From Bacillota bacterium (GTDB taxonomy: Bacteria > Bacillota > Syntrophomonadia > Syntrophomonadales > DTU052), in the NCBI GenBank assembly GCA_029781825.1, contig JAKOVY010000034.1, forward strand, positions 1-48,816: a stretch of DNA of 48,816 nt, given 5' to 3'. Of the stretch, positions 42,309 to 48,816 are shown piece by piece (position 1 is the stretch's first letter; each line of letters begins with the position of its first letter). The notes under the pieces were generated by a model. That model did no database searches. It saw nothing but the letters and a program-made list of their open reading frames with translations, and had not been told where the DNA came from. Both the position numbers and the translations under genes were made by a program.

Positions 42309-43216
42309 TCCTTCAGGCTTCTTAAAAACCGAATCAATTCATGGCAGATGAACTCGGGTTCGTCCTCCTGGATAAAATGCTTGGCGTTAACATAGATGGG
42401 CTTCTCGGCTCGAGGAAGGATCTCATAAAACCGTTCCGCCCACTCCTTGGGGAAGACGTCGTCGGGCTCTCCCCAGATTATGAGCGCAGGAATGTCCAAT
42501 CCGGGCAGCTGCTCTTCGATCTGCTTGATTATGTGATAGCCGGTGTTCTCCTTGTTCTTTTCCCCCAGAGGTATCATCCGCGGGAAACGCAGAAAAGCTC
42601 CGCGCTCATCGTAGGACTGCATATGAAAGCGATAACCCTCAATGACCTCTTCCGTCATCCGATCCCGGTTCACCACGCTCAGCCAGAGACCTCTCTCGGT
42701 CAGGGCATTGCGGCGCTGCAGGAAAAAGGGTCCCACTACCGGTGCATGCATCATCCGCCAGGGAAATATCGAGCTGTGAAAGGGGGAAACATCCGTCCAG
42801 GCCCAGGTGCTCATAAGCAGCATGGCTTTAACGTTTTCCCGCCTCCTTATCGCATATCCCAATCCAATCGGTCCCGCCCAGTCCTGCATAACCAGGGTAA
42901 CGTTTTTAAGGCCCAGCTTGGTCAGGAGCTGATCCAGATTGGAGGTATGATGCAGCAGGGAATTGTAATAGTCATTGCAGGGCTTTTCCGACATTCCAAG
43001 CCCGATCAGGTCCGGACTCACCACCCGGTACCCCGCCTCCACCAGGATGGGTATGAATTTACGGTACAAGAAAGTCCAGGTTGGGTTGCCGTGCAAGAGG
43101 AGAATCGGTTCCCCGTCACCTTCATCCAGGTAGTGCATAATCCGCCCGTTAACCTTCAGGTAGTGAGCCTCAAACGGGTACTGGTTTCTCACGATCGGCG
43201 GCATCTCGGTTACCAT
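42305..43216 (-). CDS. alpha/beta hydrolase, haloalkane dehalogenase-like
   Basis: 303 residues. Oxyanion motif LLHGNPTWTFLYRK (about 41-53), nucleophile Asp112 in VMQDWAGPIGLGYA, acid Asp253 in WGEPDDVF and His280 in NAKHFIQEDEP. An Asp rather than Ser nucleophile, followed by Trp113 (a halide-binding position), is the pattern of haloalkane dehalogenases. Epoxide hydrolases share the Asp, so substrate is unproven. AAAGGGGG precedes the ATG. Next gene is coupled. Confidence 0.85.
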   Translation of the reverse strand: MVTEMPPIVRNQYPFEAHYLKVNGRIMHYLDEGDGEPILLLHGNPTWTFLYRKFIPILVEAGYRVVSPDLIGLGMSEKPCNDYYNSLLHHTSNLDQLLTKLGLKNVTLVMQDWAGPIGLGYAIRRRENVKAMLLMSTWAWTDVSPFHSSIFPWRMMHAPVVGPFFLQRRNALTERGLWLSVVNRDRMTEEVIEGYRFHMQSYDERGAFLRFPRMIPLGEKNKENTGYHIIKQIEEQLPGLDIPALIIWGEPDDVFPKEWAERFYEILPRAEKPIYVNAKHFIQEDEPEFICHELIRFLRSLKE

Positions 43217-43515
43217 ACAAATCCCCCTTTGTTATGGAGTCTTATTGTGAATATCACATCCAGGATGGGATTAATAAATGCGACCTGAAAGCAGTATTCT
43301 ATGTTCAAGACCGGATCACCTTTATTATCATCATAGTAACGGCGGGTTTGACCGGATGCAGGAGCAACAAGGGGTTGAAAACCCGATAAAGCCATCAAGG
43401 TTTGACGCCTGCAACTTGGTCAAGATGACGCTCGATGATACTGGACAGGGAGCAGCCCGAACAGGTCGAAATAGACATTACATTTACAGGTCTTAAGGGA
43501 AGGGGCGGTTTAGCT

Positions 43516-44676
43516 TTGAGTCGAGTAATTATCAAGAACTGTACCGGTTATGATCCTGATGAAATCAAAAGACACCTAGACGCGGGGATGGAACTCATAG
43601 GCGGCTGGGAAAGATTTGTATCACCGGGAATGCAAGTCCTGCTGAAAGTTAACCTGATCGGGCCCAAACGTCCTGAGACCGCCGCTGTTACCCACCCCGA
43701 ATTCGTACGCGCCCTGACCCGGATCTTAAAAGAACAGGGATGCACGGTCTGGATCGGCGACAGTTCCGGCGGTTCCATTGCGGGGATCGCTCCTACTGCT
43801 CAGAGTCTGGTGGTCTCCGGTCTGGCCAGGGTGGCCAAAGAAGAAGGAGCAGTTATCAAGAACTTTGACAAGGAAGGCGTAGTGGAGGTAACCCCCGCCA
43901 GCGGGCGGGTTAGCAGGATGTACCTGGCCCGCCCCATGTTTGATGCCGATTTCGTCATCAACCTGCCCAAACTGAAAACCCATTCAGCAGGAATCTATAC
44001 CGGGGCCGTAAAGAACCTTTTTGGCTGTATACCCGGACTCAGAAAAGCCGAGTATTACCGTCTGGCTCCCGATCCCAAAGACCTGGGACAAACCATTGCC
44101 GATATCCACCAGGCGGTTAAGGTCGGCCTGCATATAATGGATGGGATCACGGCCATGCAGGGAGAAGGACCTACCGCCGGTGATGTCTACCACGCGGGAA
44201 AGATCCTTATCAGTACCGACCCGCTGGCTTTGGATACTGTCGCGGCAGCGATGCTGGGGATGGAGGTTGATGACATACCCATCCTGGTGAGCGCCCGCGA
44301 GAGGCAGTTGGGGGAATCGGACCTGGCAAAAATTGAAGTCGCCGGGGATTTTGACGCCCCTATCCTGCTGCCCGACTTCAAGCTGCCCAAAAGATTTCGG
44401 AGTTCCAGGAAGAGCAACCATGCCGTACTGGTAAAGCTGATCGATTTCCTGAAGACCAGACCCCGGATCAAGCGTAAGCTCTGCAAGGACTGCAATATGT
44501 GTGTCGAGAGCTGCCCGGTTCAGGCCATAGACCGGGAAAGCAAGAGAATTGATTACGCCTCCTGCATCGAGTGCATGTGCTGCCACGAGCTCTGCCTGCA
44601 TAACGCGGTGGAATTAAAAAGGGACAACCTGATAGCCGATATCTTTACCCGTCTCTACCGCGGCACGTACCGGTAG
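43516..44676 (+). CDS. DUF362 protein with C-terminal 2[4Fe-4S] ferredoxin domain
   Basis: 386 residues from the TTG at 43516 (AAGGGG 10 nt upstream); the frame extends to 43435 but without family sequence. DUF362 region (1 to about 300): VLLKVNLIGPKRPETAAVTHPE, DADFVINLPKLKTH, GAVKNLFGCIPG, STDPLALDTVAAAMLG. The C-terminal domain has CKDCNMCVESCP and CIECMCCHELC, the second cluster having Leu where Pro is usual. Likely a soluble iron-sulfur protein of unknown reaction. The region 43217-43515 upstream has no other gene that I can support. Confidence 0.85.
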   Translation: MSRVIIKNCTGYDPDEIKRHLDAGMELIGGWERFVSPGMQVLLKVNLIGPKRPETAAVTHPEFVRALTRILKEQGCTVWIGDSSGGSIAGIAPTAQSLVVSGLARVAKEEGAVIKNFDKEGVVEVTPASGRVSRMYLARPMFDADFVINLPKLKTHSAGIYTGAVKNLFGCIPGLRKAEYYRLAPDPKDLGQTIADIHQAVKVGLHIMDGITAMQGEGPTAGDVYHAGKILISTDPLALDTVAAAMLGMEVDDIPILVSARERQLGESDLAKIEVAGDFDAPILLPDFKLPKRFRSSRKSNHAVLVKLIDFLKTRPRIKRKLCKDCNMCVESCPVQAIDRESKRIDYASCIECMCCHELCLHNAVELKRDNLIADIFTRLYRGTYR

Positions 44677-44702
44677 GATGCTCTCACCGACTGTTCTTTA
44701 AT

Positions 44703-44721
44703 CGGGGAAACCCCGGGTTTT
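44703..44721 (+). terminator. small terminator after the DUF362 gene
   Basis: CGGGG-AAA-CCCCG (44703-44715) followed by GGTTTT. A short but GC-only stem 26 nt past the stop. Confidence 0.45.
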
Positions 44722-44784
44722 CACGAACCGGCAAACCGTCAGTTCCTGCTTAGCCCCATTTGGCCCGATTGCTAGAATATACTA

Positions 44785-44815
44785 TTGACCTTCTCGTTAC
44801 GTAAAGGTTTATAGT
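44785..44815 (+). promoter_or_regulatory. MerR-type promoter with 19-bp spacer
   Basis: TTGACC (44785-44790), exactly 19 nt, TATAGT (44810-44815). The spacer holds the dyad ACCTT...AAGGT. MerR-family activators untwist such over-long spacers, so the regulator directly downstream probably controls itself here. Confidence 0.8.
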
Positions 44816-44835
44816 TGGTGATAGGAGTGATGGCG

Positions 44836-45600
44836 ATGGAATACACCATACACAAACTGGCCAGTATGGCGGGCATCAGCAGCAGAACGCTACGGTATTA
44901 CGATGAGATAGGGCTTCTTAATCCGATGAGGATCAGCCCCTCCGGTTACCGGATCTACGGTCCGGCCGAGGTCGATCGGCTGCAGCAGATCCTGTTCTAT
45001 CGAACTCTGGGAGTGCGTCTGGAAAGGATCAAGGACATACTCGATGCACCTTCCTTTGACAGGCTGACGGCTCTGAAGGAACATCGTCAAAAACTCCTTG
45101 AAAAAAGGCAGCAGTTGGACCTCTTGATAGCCAATGTTGAAAAAACCATTGCTGCGACCGAGGGGAGGAACAGTATGAGCGATACTGAAAAATTCAGGGG
45201 ATTCAAGCAGAAGCTAATTGAAGAGAACGAGCAGAAGTACGGGCAGGAAATCAGGGAAAAGTACGGTGATGAAGCTGTAAACCAGTCCTACGAGAAATTC
45301 ATGAACATGACCGAGGAGCAGTACCGGGAATACGAAAACCTGGCAGCCAGCATCATTGAAACGCTTAAAGCGGCTTTTGCCACCGGGGACCCGGGCGGAG
45401 AACTGGCACAGAAAGCTGCGGATCTGCACCGCCAGTGGCTGAGCTTCACCTGGAACACCTACAGCAAGGAAGCCCATGCCGGACTGGCGCAGATGTACGT
45501 GGATGACGAGCGATTTACCGCATACTATGACCAGCACCAGCCGGGTCTGACCGAGTTCTTCCGGGATGCAATTCTTATCTATACGGGGATGAAGAAATAA
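44836..45600 (+). CDS. MerR-family regulator, TipA type
   Basis: 254 residues from the ATG at 44836 (GGAG 8 nt upstream); a frame open from 44815 begins inside the -10 box and cannot be used. N-terminal MerR domain (YTIHKLASMAGISSRTLRYYDEIGLL), coiled-coil dimer helix (about 78-115), and a C-terminal TipAS domain (about 125-254: RFTAYYDQHQPGLTEFFRDAI). TipAS domains bind thiopeptide antibiotics and related amphipathic compounds. The 19-bp spacer promoter is consistent with autoactivation. No separate target gene is adjacent. Confidence 0.92.
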   Translation: MEYTIHKLASMAGISSRTLRYYDEIGLLNPMRISPSGYRIYGPAEVDRLQQILFYRTLGVRLERIKDILDAPSFDRLTALKEHRQKLLEKRQQLDLLIANVEKTIAATEGRNSMSDTEKFRGFKQKLIEENEQKYGQEIREKYGDEAVNQSYEKFMNMTEEQYREYENLAASIIETLKAAFATGDPGGELAQKAADLHRQWLSFTWNTYSKEAHAGLAQMYVDDERFTAYYDQHQPGLTEFFRDAILIYTGMKK

Positions 45601-45675
45601 AGGGCGTCGGTGCAATCATAGCCGTAATAAATTGCGCCATGCCCGGTGAACTCCTATACTAATCGGGCTAATCGG

Positions 45676-45720
45676 GCGGCAGGCAATGTATAACAACAGC
45701 CTGCCGCTCAAGTTTTCATT
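45676..45720 (+). terminator. terminator after the MerR gene
   Basis: GCGGCAGGC (45676-45684) and GCCTGCCGC (45699-45707) pair perfectly over 9 bp with a 14-nt loop, followed by TCAAGTTTTCATTT. The rest of 45601-45887 shows no gene. Confidence 0.65.
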
Positions 45721-45887
45721 TGCAGCCGATTATTCGCTTTAAATGAAGTCAGGATGTATTTTATGATGATTACAAGCAACTATAAACTTGGGACGGGTTT
45801 TTGAGCAAACCATAAGCAGGACAGGGAGCAAACATCGCCTATGCCGTCCCCCTGCCGGTCCCGGTTTGATTAGGTGAGGTGTGTAAG

Positions 45888-46664
45888 ATGAAAAGCAGGA
45901 TTGCCGAGGCAGTTAAGCTCAGGTATTCACCTGTAGCTATTGTATTTGCCGATGAGAAACCGGAAGAGGCTCTTCAGTTCAAGGAGGGTCGCCGGGGATG
46001 TGTTATTTCCATGCTGAACGCCGCCGCCAAGGGGCGCACGGCCGTTTTTGACCGCAATACCTACGGCTGCATCGGAGGCGGTGCCGGGCTGGGTTTTGGC
46101 AACACCTACACCCGTTTCCCCGGCGGCATTGAGTATTTTCTGTCTACTGGAAACAAGGAGTTCTTCGAAAGCGAAGAAGGAAAAGAGTTGGCGAAGAGAA
46201 GACCCCTCTTCGTCCACGGGGAAGCCTATAAGAAAACTCCGGAACTCGCTAAAACATTCATCGACGCGCTGCCCTATTATGATGTGCCTACCAAGTACGT
46301 AATATTTAAACCATTGGAAAAGCTCCTGCCCATGGAAAAGCCAGAAGTCGTAGTTTTTCTGGCTACGCCGGATCAGATTTCGGCCCTGGTCGTCCTGGCC
46401 AACTACGGACGACCCGGCGGCGATAACGTTATTGTCCCCTGGAGCGCCGGGTGCCACAGCATCTGTATCATCCCCTTAAACGAAGCCAAATCGGAGGCAC
46501 CAAAGGCGGTTATCGGTCTGACCGATGTCTCGGCCCGAAAATACCTGGAAAAGGATATACTCTCTTTCAGCGTCCCCTACAAGATGTTCCTGGAAATGGA
46601 GGATAACGTGGAGGAAAGCTTCCTCACCCGGGAAGAGTGGCAGAAGATAAGAGAGCGCAACTAG
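45888..46664 (+). CDS. DUF169 protein
   Basis: 258 residues from the ATG at 45888 (GAGG 8 nt upstream; an in-frame GTG at 45879 overlaps that site). Family features: LRYSPVAIVFADEKPEEALQF, a cysteine-bearing GRRGCVISMLNAAAKGRTAVF, YGCIGGGAGLGFGN, then GCHSICIIPLNEA. DUF169 proteins are common in anaerobes and archaea and have no established reaction. The conserved cysteines hint at a metal or cofactor. Monocistronic. Confidence 0.85.
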   Translation: MKSRIAEAVKLRYSPVAIVFADEKPEEALQFKEGRRGCVISMLNAAAKGRTAVFDRNTYGCIGGGAGLGFGNTYTRFPGGIEYFLSTGNKEFFESEEGKELAKRRPLFVHGEAYKKTPELAKTFIDALPYYDVPTKYVIFKPLEKLLPMEKPEVVVFLATPDQISALVVLANYGRPGGDNVIVPWSAGCHSICIIPLNEAKSEAPKAVIGLTDVSARKYLEKDILSFSVPYKMFLEMEDNVEESFLTREEWQKIRERN

Positions 46665-46669
46665 TTTCG

Positions 46670-46690
46670 GGGGGACGGTACTCTTGACAC
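46670..46690 (+). repeat. 21-bp repeat, left copy
   Basis: GGGGGACGGTACTCTTGACAC. An inverted copy (18 of 21 identical) lies at 48730-48750, beyond the ABC-F gene. Sequences of this GGGGACGGTNCT...TGACAC type recur in Firmicute genomes. Confidence 0.6.
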
Positions 46691-46718
46691 CCTGCCGGTT
46701 TCTGTGGTTGTGACCTGC

Positions 46719-46747
46719 TTGAATGGCCGGGTAACCTGTGTTAATAT
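46719..46747 (+). promoter_or_regulatory. promoter of the ABC-F transcript
   Basis: TTGAAT (46719-46724), exactly 17 nt, TAATAT (46742-46747). The predicted start near 46754 leaves a leader of about 240 nt before the gene. Confidence 0.65.
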
Positions 46748-46780
46748 TAATGCGGTAATACGAGATACTAGAGGTTGGAA

Positions 46781-46804
46781 ATGCACAAGCGCACTCTGGC
46801 ATAG
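46781..46804 (+). CDS. leader peptide MHKRTLA of the ABC-F gene
   Basis: ATG CAC AAG CGC ACT CTG GCA TAG, with GAGG 6 nt upstream of the ATG. Seven codons located just after the predicted transcription start, followed by hairpins and a terminator. This is the layout of leader peptides that sense stalled ribosomes upstream of erm and ABC-F resistance genes. Confidence 0.6.
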   Translation: MHKRTLA

Positions 46805-46815
46805 TTTAATACCTG

Positions 46816-46980
46816 CAGAACAAGAGAAGAAGCCCCATCGGTGCTTTCTGCTGTTCTGTCGTGGCCAGACGCTTGTTGCTCTTTATCCAAATATTAAGTG
46901 CCAACCGAGCCGTTTTCGGTTGATAATGAACGCTGTACATGGCTGTAAGTGACAGGTGTCGCTTGCAGCCTTCATTTTTT
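46816..46980 (+). terminator. attenuator region with final terminator before the ABC-F RBS
   Basis: Three stems in order: CAGAACA (46816-46822) with TGTTCTG (46852-46858); CAACCGA (46902-46908) with TCGGTTG (46916-46922); and a 13-bp terminator, GGCTGTAAGTGAC (46941-46953) with GTCGCTTGCAGCC (46958-46970), then TTCATTTTTT. GGAGG for the ABC-F gene begins at the next base (46981). Transcription must pass this terminator to reach the gene. Confidence 0.8.
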
Positions 46981-46992
46981 GGAGGTGAATCT

Positions 46993-48711
46993 ATGCTGCT
47001 TAGCTGTCGCAATATCAAAAAATACTACGGGGATCGAAAAGTTTTAAATGGAGTAAACCTGGATGTACACCATAGAGACCGTATCGGTTTAATCGGGCGT
47101 AATGGGACCGGCAAAACTACCCTGGCTGACATCCTGACCGGAAACCTTGACTATGATGAGGGCACCATCATAACTCCCAGGGAAAAGATGAGTTTAGGCT
47201 ACCTGCGCCAGGAAGAAAACCACTTTGAGCTGATAGTAAGCGTGTTAAACAACCGGGACAGGCTTAACGGTGAGTTCCAGCGCCTAGCCAGCCATCTGGG
47301 TATAAGCCGGTTGGGGAAGTGGGAGGAAGAGCGCCTGAAGAACATCAGCGGTGGCGAAAAGACCAAGTTAGCCCTGGCCAGGATTTTCGCAGCCCAACCG
47401 GACCTGATTATCCTGGACGAGCCGACTAATCATATGGATCACCACGGAATAGACTTCATGGTATCAGAACTGGCCGCTTATCAGGGAGCGGTTATCATTA
47501 TTTCTCATGACCGCTACTTCCTGGATCGCACGGTTTCACAAATAGCGGAACTCGAAAACGGGATCATCAAAGTTTACCAGGGCAATTATACATTGTACCG
47601 GGAAGCCAAGAAGAAAGAACGGGAAAGCCAGCTTCATACCTATAATGCTCAGCAGAAAGAACAGCAAAAGATTGAAGATGCCATAGCCCGATTAAGGAGA
47701 TGGTCAGCCAAGGCACACCGTGAATCCCGTAAGAAAGCAAGGCGTATGAATGGTGGCAAGGAATACTATCGAAAGAAGGCCAAAAAGCAGGACCGGGCTG
47801 TAAAATCTCAGATTAAACGCCTGGAGAAGATGCGCCAGACAGGTATGGAGCGTCCGCCGCAGGAAGCGGTGGTGAACTTTAACCTTAGTTCCTGTGAAAA
47901 AGGCGGCCGGCGCCTATTGGTAGCCGATGCCATCAGCAAAGCCTACGGTAATCTGCAGCTATTTCAAGCCAGCTCTTTCTATATCAATCGCGGTGAAAAG
48001 GCGGGGGTTTGGGGACCTAACGGTTGCGGGAAGACCACTCTCCTTAAGGCAATTCTGGGCAAGGAAAGTCTGGACGGAGGAAAGATATTCTTGAGTAAAA
48101 CCGCTCGAGTGGCCTATGTAAGCCAGCAACTACCGCAGGAAGAAAAACACAGCCTTTGGGACCGGTTAGTAGAGCTGCCCTTAGCTGAACAAAAAGATGC
48201 CATTCAATCCTTGATCAACTTGGGGATCCCGTACGATCGTTTCCGCGTCTCCCTGGGTGATCTTAGCCGGGGAGAGAGGAGGAAGATTGAACTGGGAATG
48301 GCATTAATGGGCGATTATGACCTGCTAATCCTTGACGAACCCACCAATCACCTGGACCTTTTCAGCCGGGAGGCTCTGGAGGAGAGCCTCATGCAATTCC
48401 CCGGCTCTATTATCCTCGTTACCCACGATCAGTATTTAATGGAACATGTATGTGACCATTTGCTGGTCTTCGAGAACAATAAGATCAGCCGTATCGAGGG
48501 TCGTCTGCCAAGCTACCTGGCCCGAAGACGAGCCGAAGTGTCCAATACCGAGGTGGATACCGCGAACGGTAATGTAGACAGGCTGTTGCTTGAAACGAAA
48601 ATCTCCCGGGTGCTCAGTGAGTTAAGCCTATTAAAACCAGATGATCCCAGTTATCCCGCCCTTGATCAGGAGTACCAAACGCTTCTGCGTATCAAAAGGG
48701 ATCTATTGTAA
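46993..48711 (+). CDS. ABC-F family ribosome-protection-type ATPase
   Basis: 572 residues from the ATG at 46993 (GGAGG 7 nt upstream); the longer frame crosses the terminator. Two ABC domains without membrane parts: first Walker A GRNGTGKTT, signature ISGGEKTK, Walker B LIILDEPTNHMD; second GPNGCGKTT, LSRGERRK, LLILDEPTNHLD. The linker (about 220-320) is long, helical and very basic (KAHRESRKKARRMNGGK), the arm that enters the ribosomal E site. Catalytic Glu of both domains present. Size and arm resemble Vga/Lsa-type antibiotic-resistance ABC-F proteins, but housekeeping ABC-F factors are similar; the attenuated leader favours the former. Confidence 0.9.
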   Translation: MLLSCRNIKKYYGDRKVLNGVNLDVHHRDRIGLIGRNGTGKTTLADILTGNLDYDEGTIITPREKMSLGYLRQEENHFELIVSVLNNRDRLNGEFQRLASHLGISRLGKWEEERLKNISGGEKTKLALARIFAAQPDLIILDEPTNHMDHHGIDFMVSELAAYQGAVIIISHDRYFLDRTVSQIAELENGIIKVYQGNYTLYREAKKKERESQLHTYNAQQKEQQKIEDAIARLRRWSAKAHRESRKKARRMNGGKEYYRKKAKKQDRAVKSQIKRLEKMRQTGMERPPQEAVVNFNLSSCEKGGRRLLVADAISKAYGNLQLFQASSFYINRGEKAGVWGPNGCGKTTLLKAILGKESLDGGKIFLSKTARVAYVSQQLPQEEKHSLWDRLVELPLAEQKDAIQSLINLGIPYDRFRVSLGDLSRGERRKIELGMALMGDYDLLILDEPTNHLDLFSREALEESLMQFPGSIILVTHDQYLMEHVCDHLLVFENNKISRIEGRLPSYLARRRAEVSNTEVDTANGNVDRLLLETKISRVLSELSLLKPDDPSYPALDQEYQTLLRIKRDLL

Positions 48712-48729
48712 GCATTGTAAGCAAAAAAA

Positions 48730-48756
48730 GTGTCAGAAGTACCATCCCCCTGACAC
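48730..48756. repeat. inverted right copy of the 21-bp repeat, forming a hairpin
   Basis: GTGTCAGAAGTACC continuing to CCCCC (48730-48750) is the reverse complement of the 46670 repeat with 3 mismatches. GTGTCAG (48730-48736) also pairs with CTGACAC (48750-48756), so it can form a stem after the ABC-F gene. A partial further copy (CCCCCTTGACACC) follows near 48789-48801. Confidence 0.6.
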
Positions 48757-48766
48757 CACTGACACC

Positions 48767-48786
48767 AAAAAAGGCTCACGAGAGCC
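48767..48786 (-). terminator. terminator for a minus-strand gene beyond the right edge
   Basis: GGCTC-ACGA-GAGCC (48773-48786); on the minus strand the stem is followed by TTTTTTGG. It indicates a convergent gene just outside the window. Confidence 0.7.
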
Positions 48787-48816
48787 GCCCCCTTGACACC
48801 TTTACATGGTGATTAG

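Noticed and set aside
43210-43398. 62-codon minus-strand frame upstream of the hydrolase
   Set aside because: It includes the hydrolase ribosome binding site and promoter region; no translation signal of its own.
48712-48816. Repeated GTGTCA / TGACACC motifs at the right edge considered as a CRISPR array
   Set aside because: Copies are short, in both orientations and irregularly spaced, with no constant repeat-spacer pattern; they fit hairpins and a dispersed repeat.

Overview
The window looks like a piece of a chromosome from a spore-forming, low-to-mid GC Clostridia-type Firmicute, most like a Syntrophomonas-type fatty-acid degrader. The reasons are an rplU-prp-rpmA-spo0B-obg cluster with the Firmicute form of L27 and its protease, a T-box leader on leuS, a sigma-54-controlled beta-oxidation operon, purine-rich Shine-Dalgarno sites, and many TTG/GTG starts. 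The species assignment is inference.

Layout. 1-2.5 kb: an ECF sigma factor, zinc-finger anti-sigma and DUF2953 operon with a self-type promoter, then a lipoprotein. 3.1-8.8 kb: a sigma-54 activator next to an acyl-CoA dehydrogenase / thiolase / short-chain dehydrogenase operon that has an excellent -24/-12 promoter. 8.8-10.7 kb: a complete group II intron of the terminator-targeting (class C) kind, sitting between that promoter and the terminator of an alcohol dehydrogenase gene. 10.8-14.7 kb: the alcohol dehydrogenase, a diacylglycerol-kinase family enzyme, and an FAD oxidoreductase + DUF1667 pair. 15.0-18.6 kb: a T-box leader with a complete tRNA-Ala gene lying inside it, then leuS and ogt. 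18.6-30.9 kb: on the minus strand, rplU-prp-rpmA-spo0B-obg-proB-(small ORF)-proA and then nadD-yqeK-rsfS, interrupted by a plus-strand block of three genes (a PAS-GGDEF-EAL protein, a cysteine-rich YkgJ-like protein and a cysteine-synthase-family enzyme). 31.2-37.4 kb: a cobalamin riboswitch followed by cobT-btuF-btuC-btuD-cobU-cobS, a vitamin B12 import and lower-ligand assembly operon. 37.5-41.3 kb: an ABC ATPase, a surface protein with Ig-like repeats, and a MacB-type permease. 41.4-46.7 kb: single genes (hotdog thioesterase, alpha/beta hydrolase of haloalkane-dehalogenase type, DUF362 ferredoxin, TipA-like MerR regulator, DUF169). 46.7-48.8 kb: an ABC-F ribosome-protection-type gene preceded by a seven-residue leader peptide and a terminator directly upstream of its ribosome binding site, all bracketed by inverted 21-bp repeats.

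Most unusual points: the tRNA-Ala gene nested between the specifier domain and the antiterminator of the leuS T-box; the attenuated ABC-F gene inside an inverted-repeat bracket; the group II intron about 40 nt upstream of a sigma-54 promoter; a small CxxC protein translationally coupled to proA; and a relic related to the diacylglycerol-kinase gene downstream of the sigma-54 activator.
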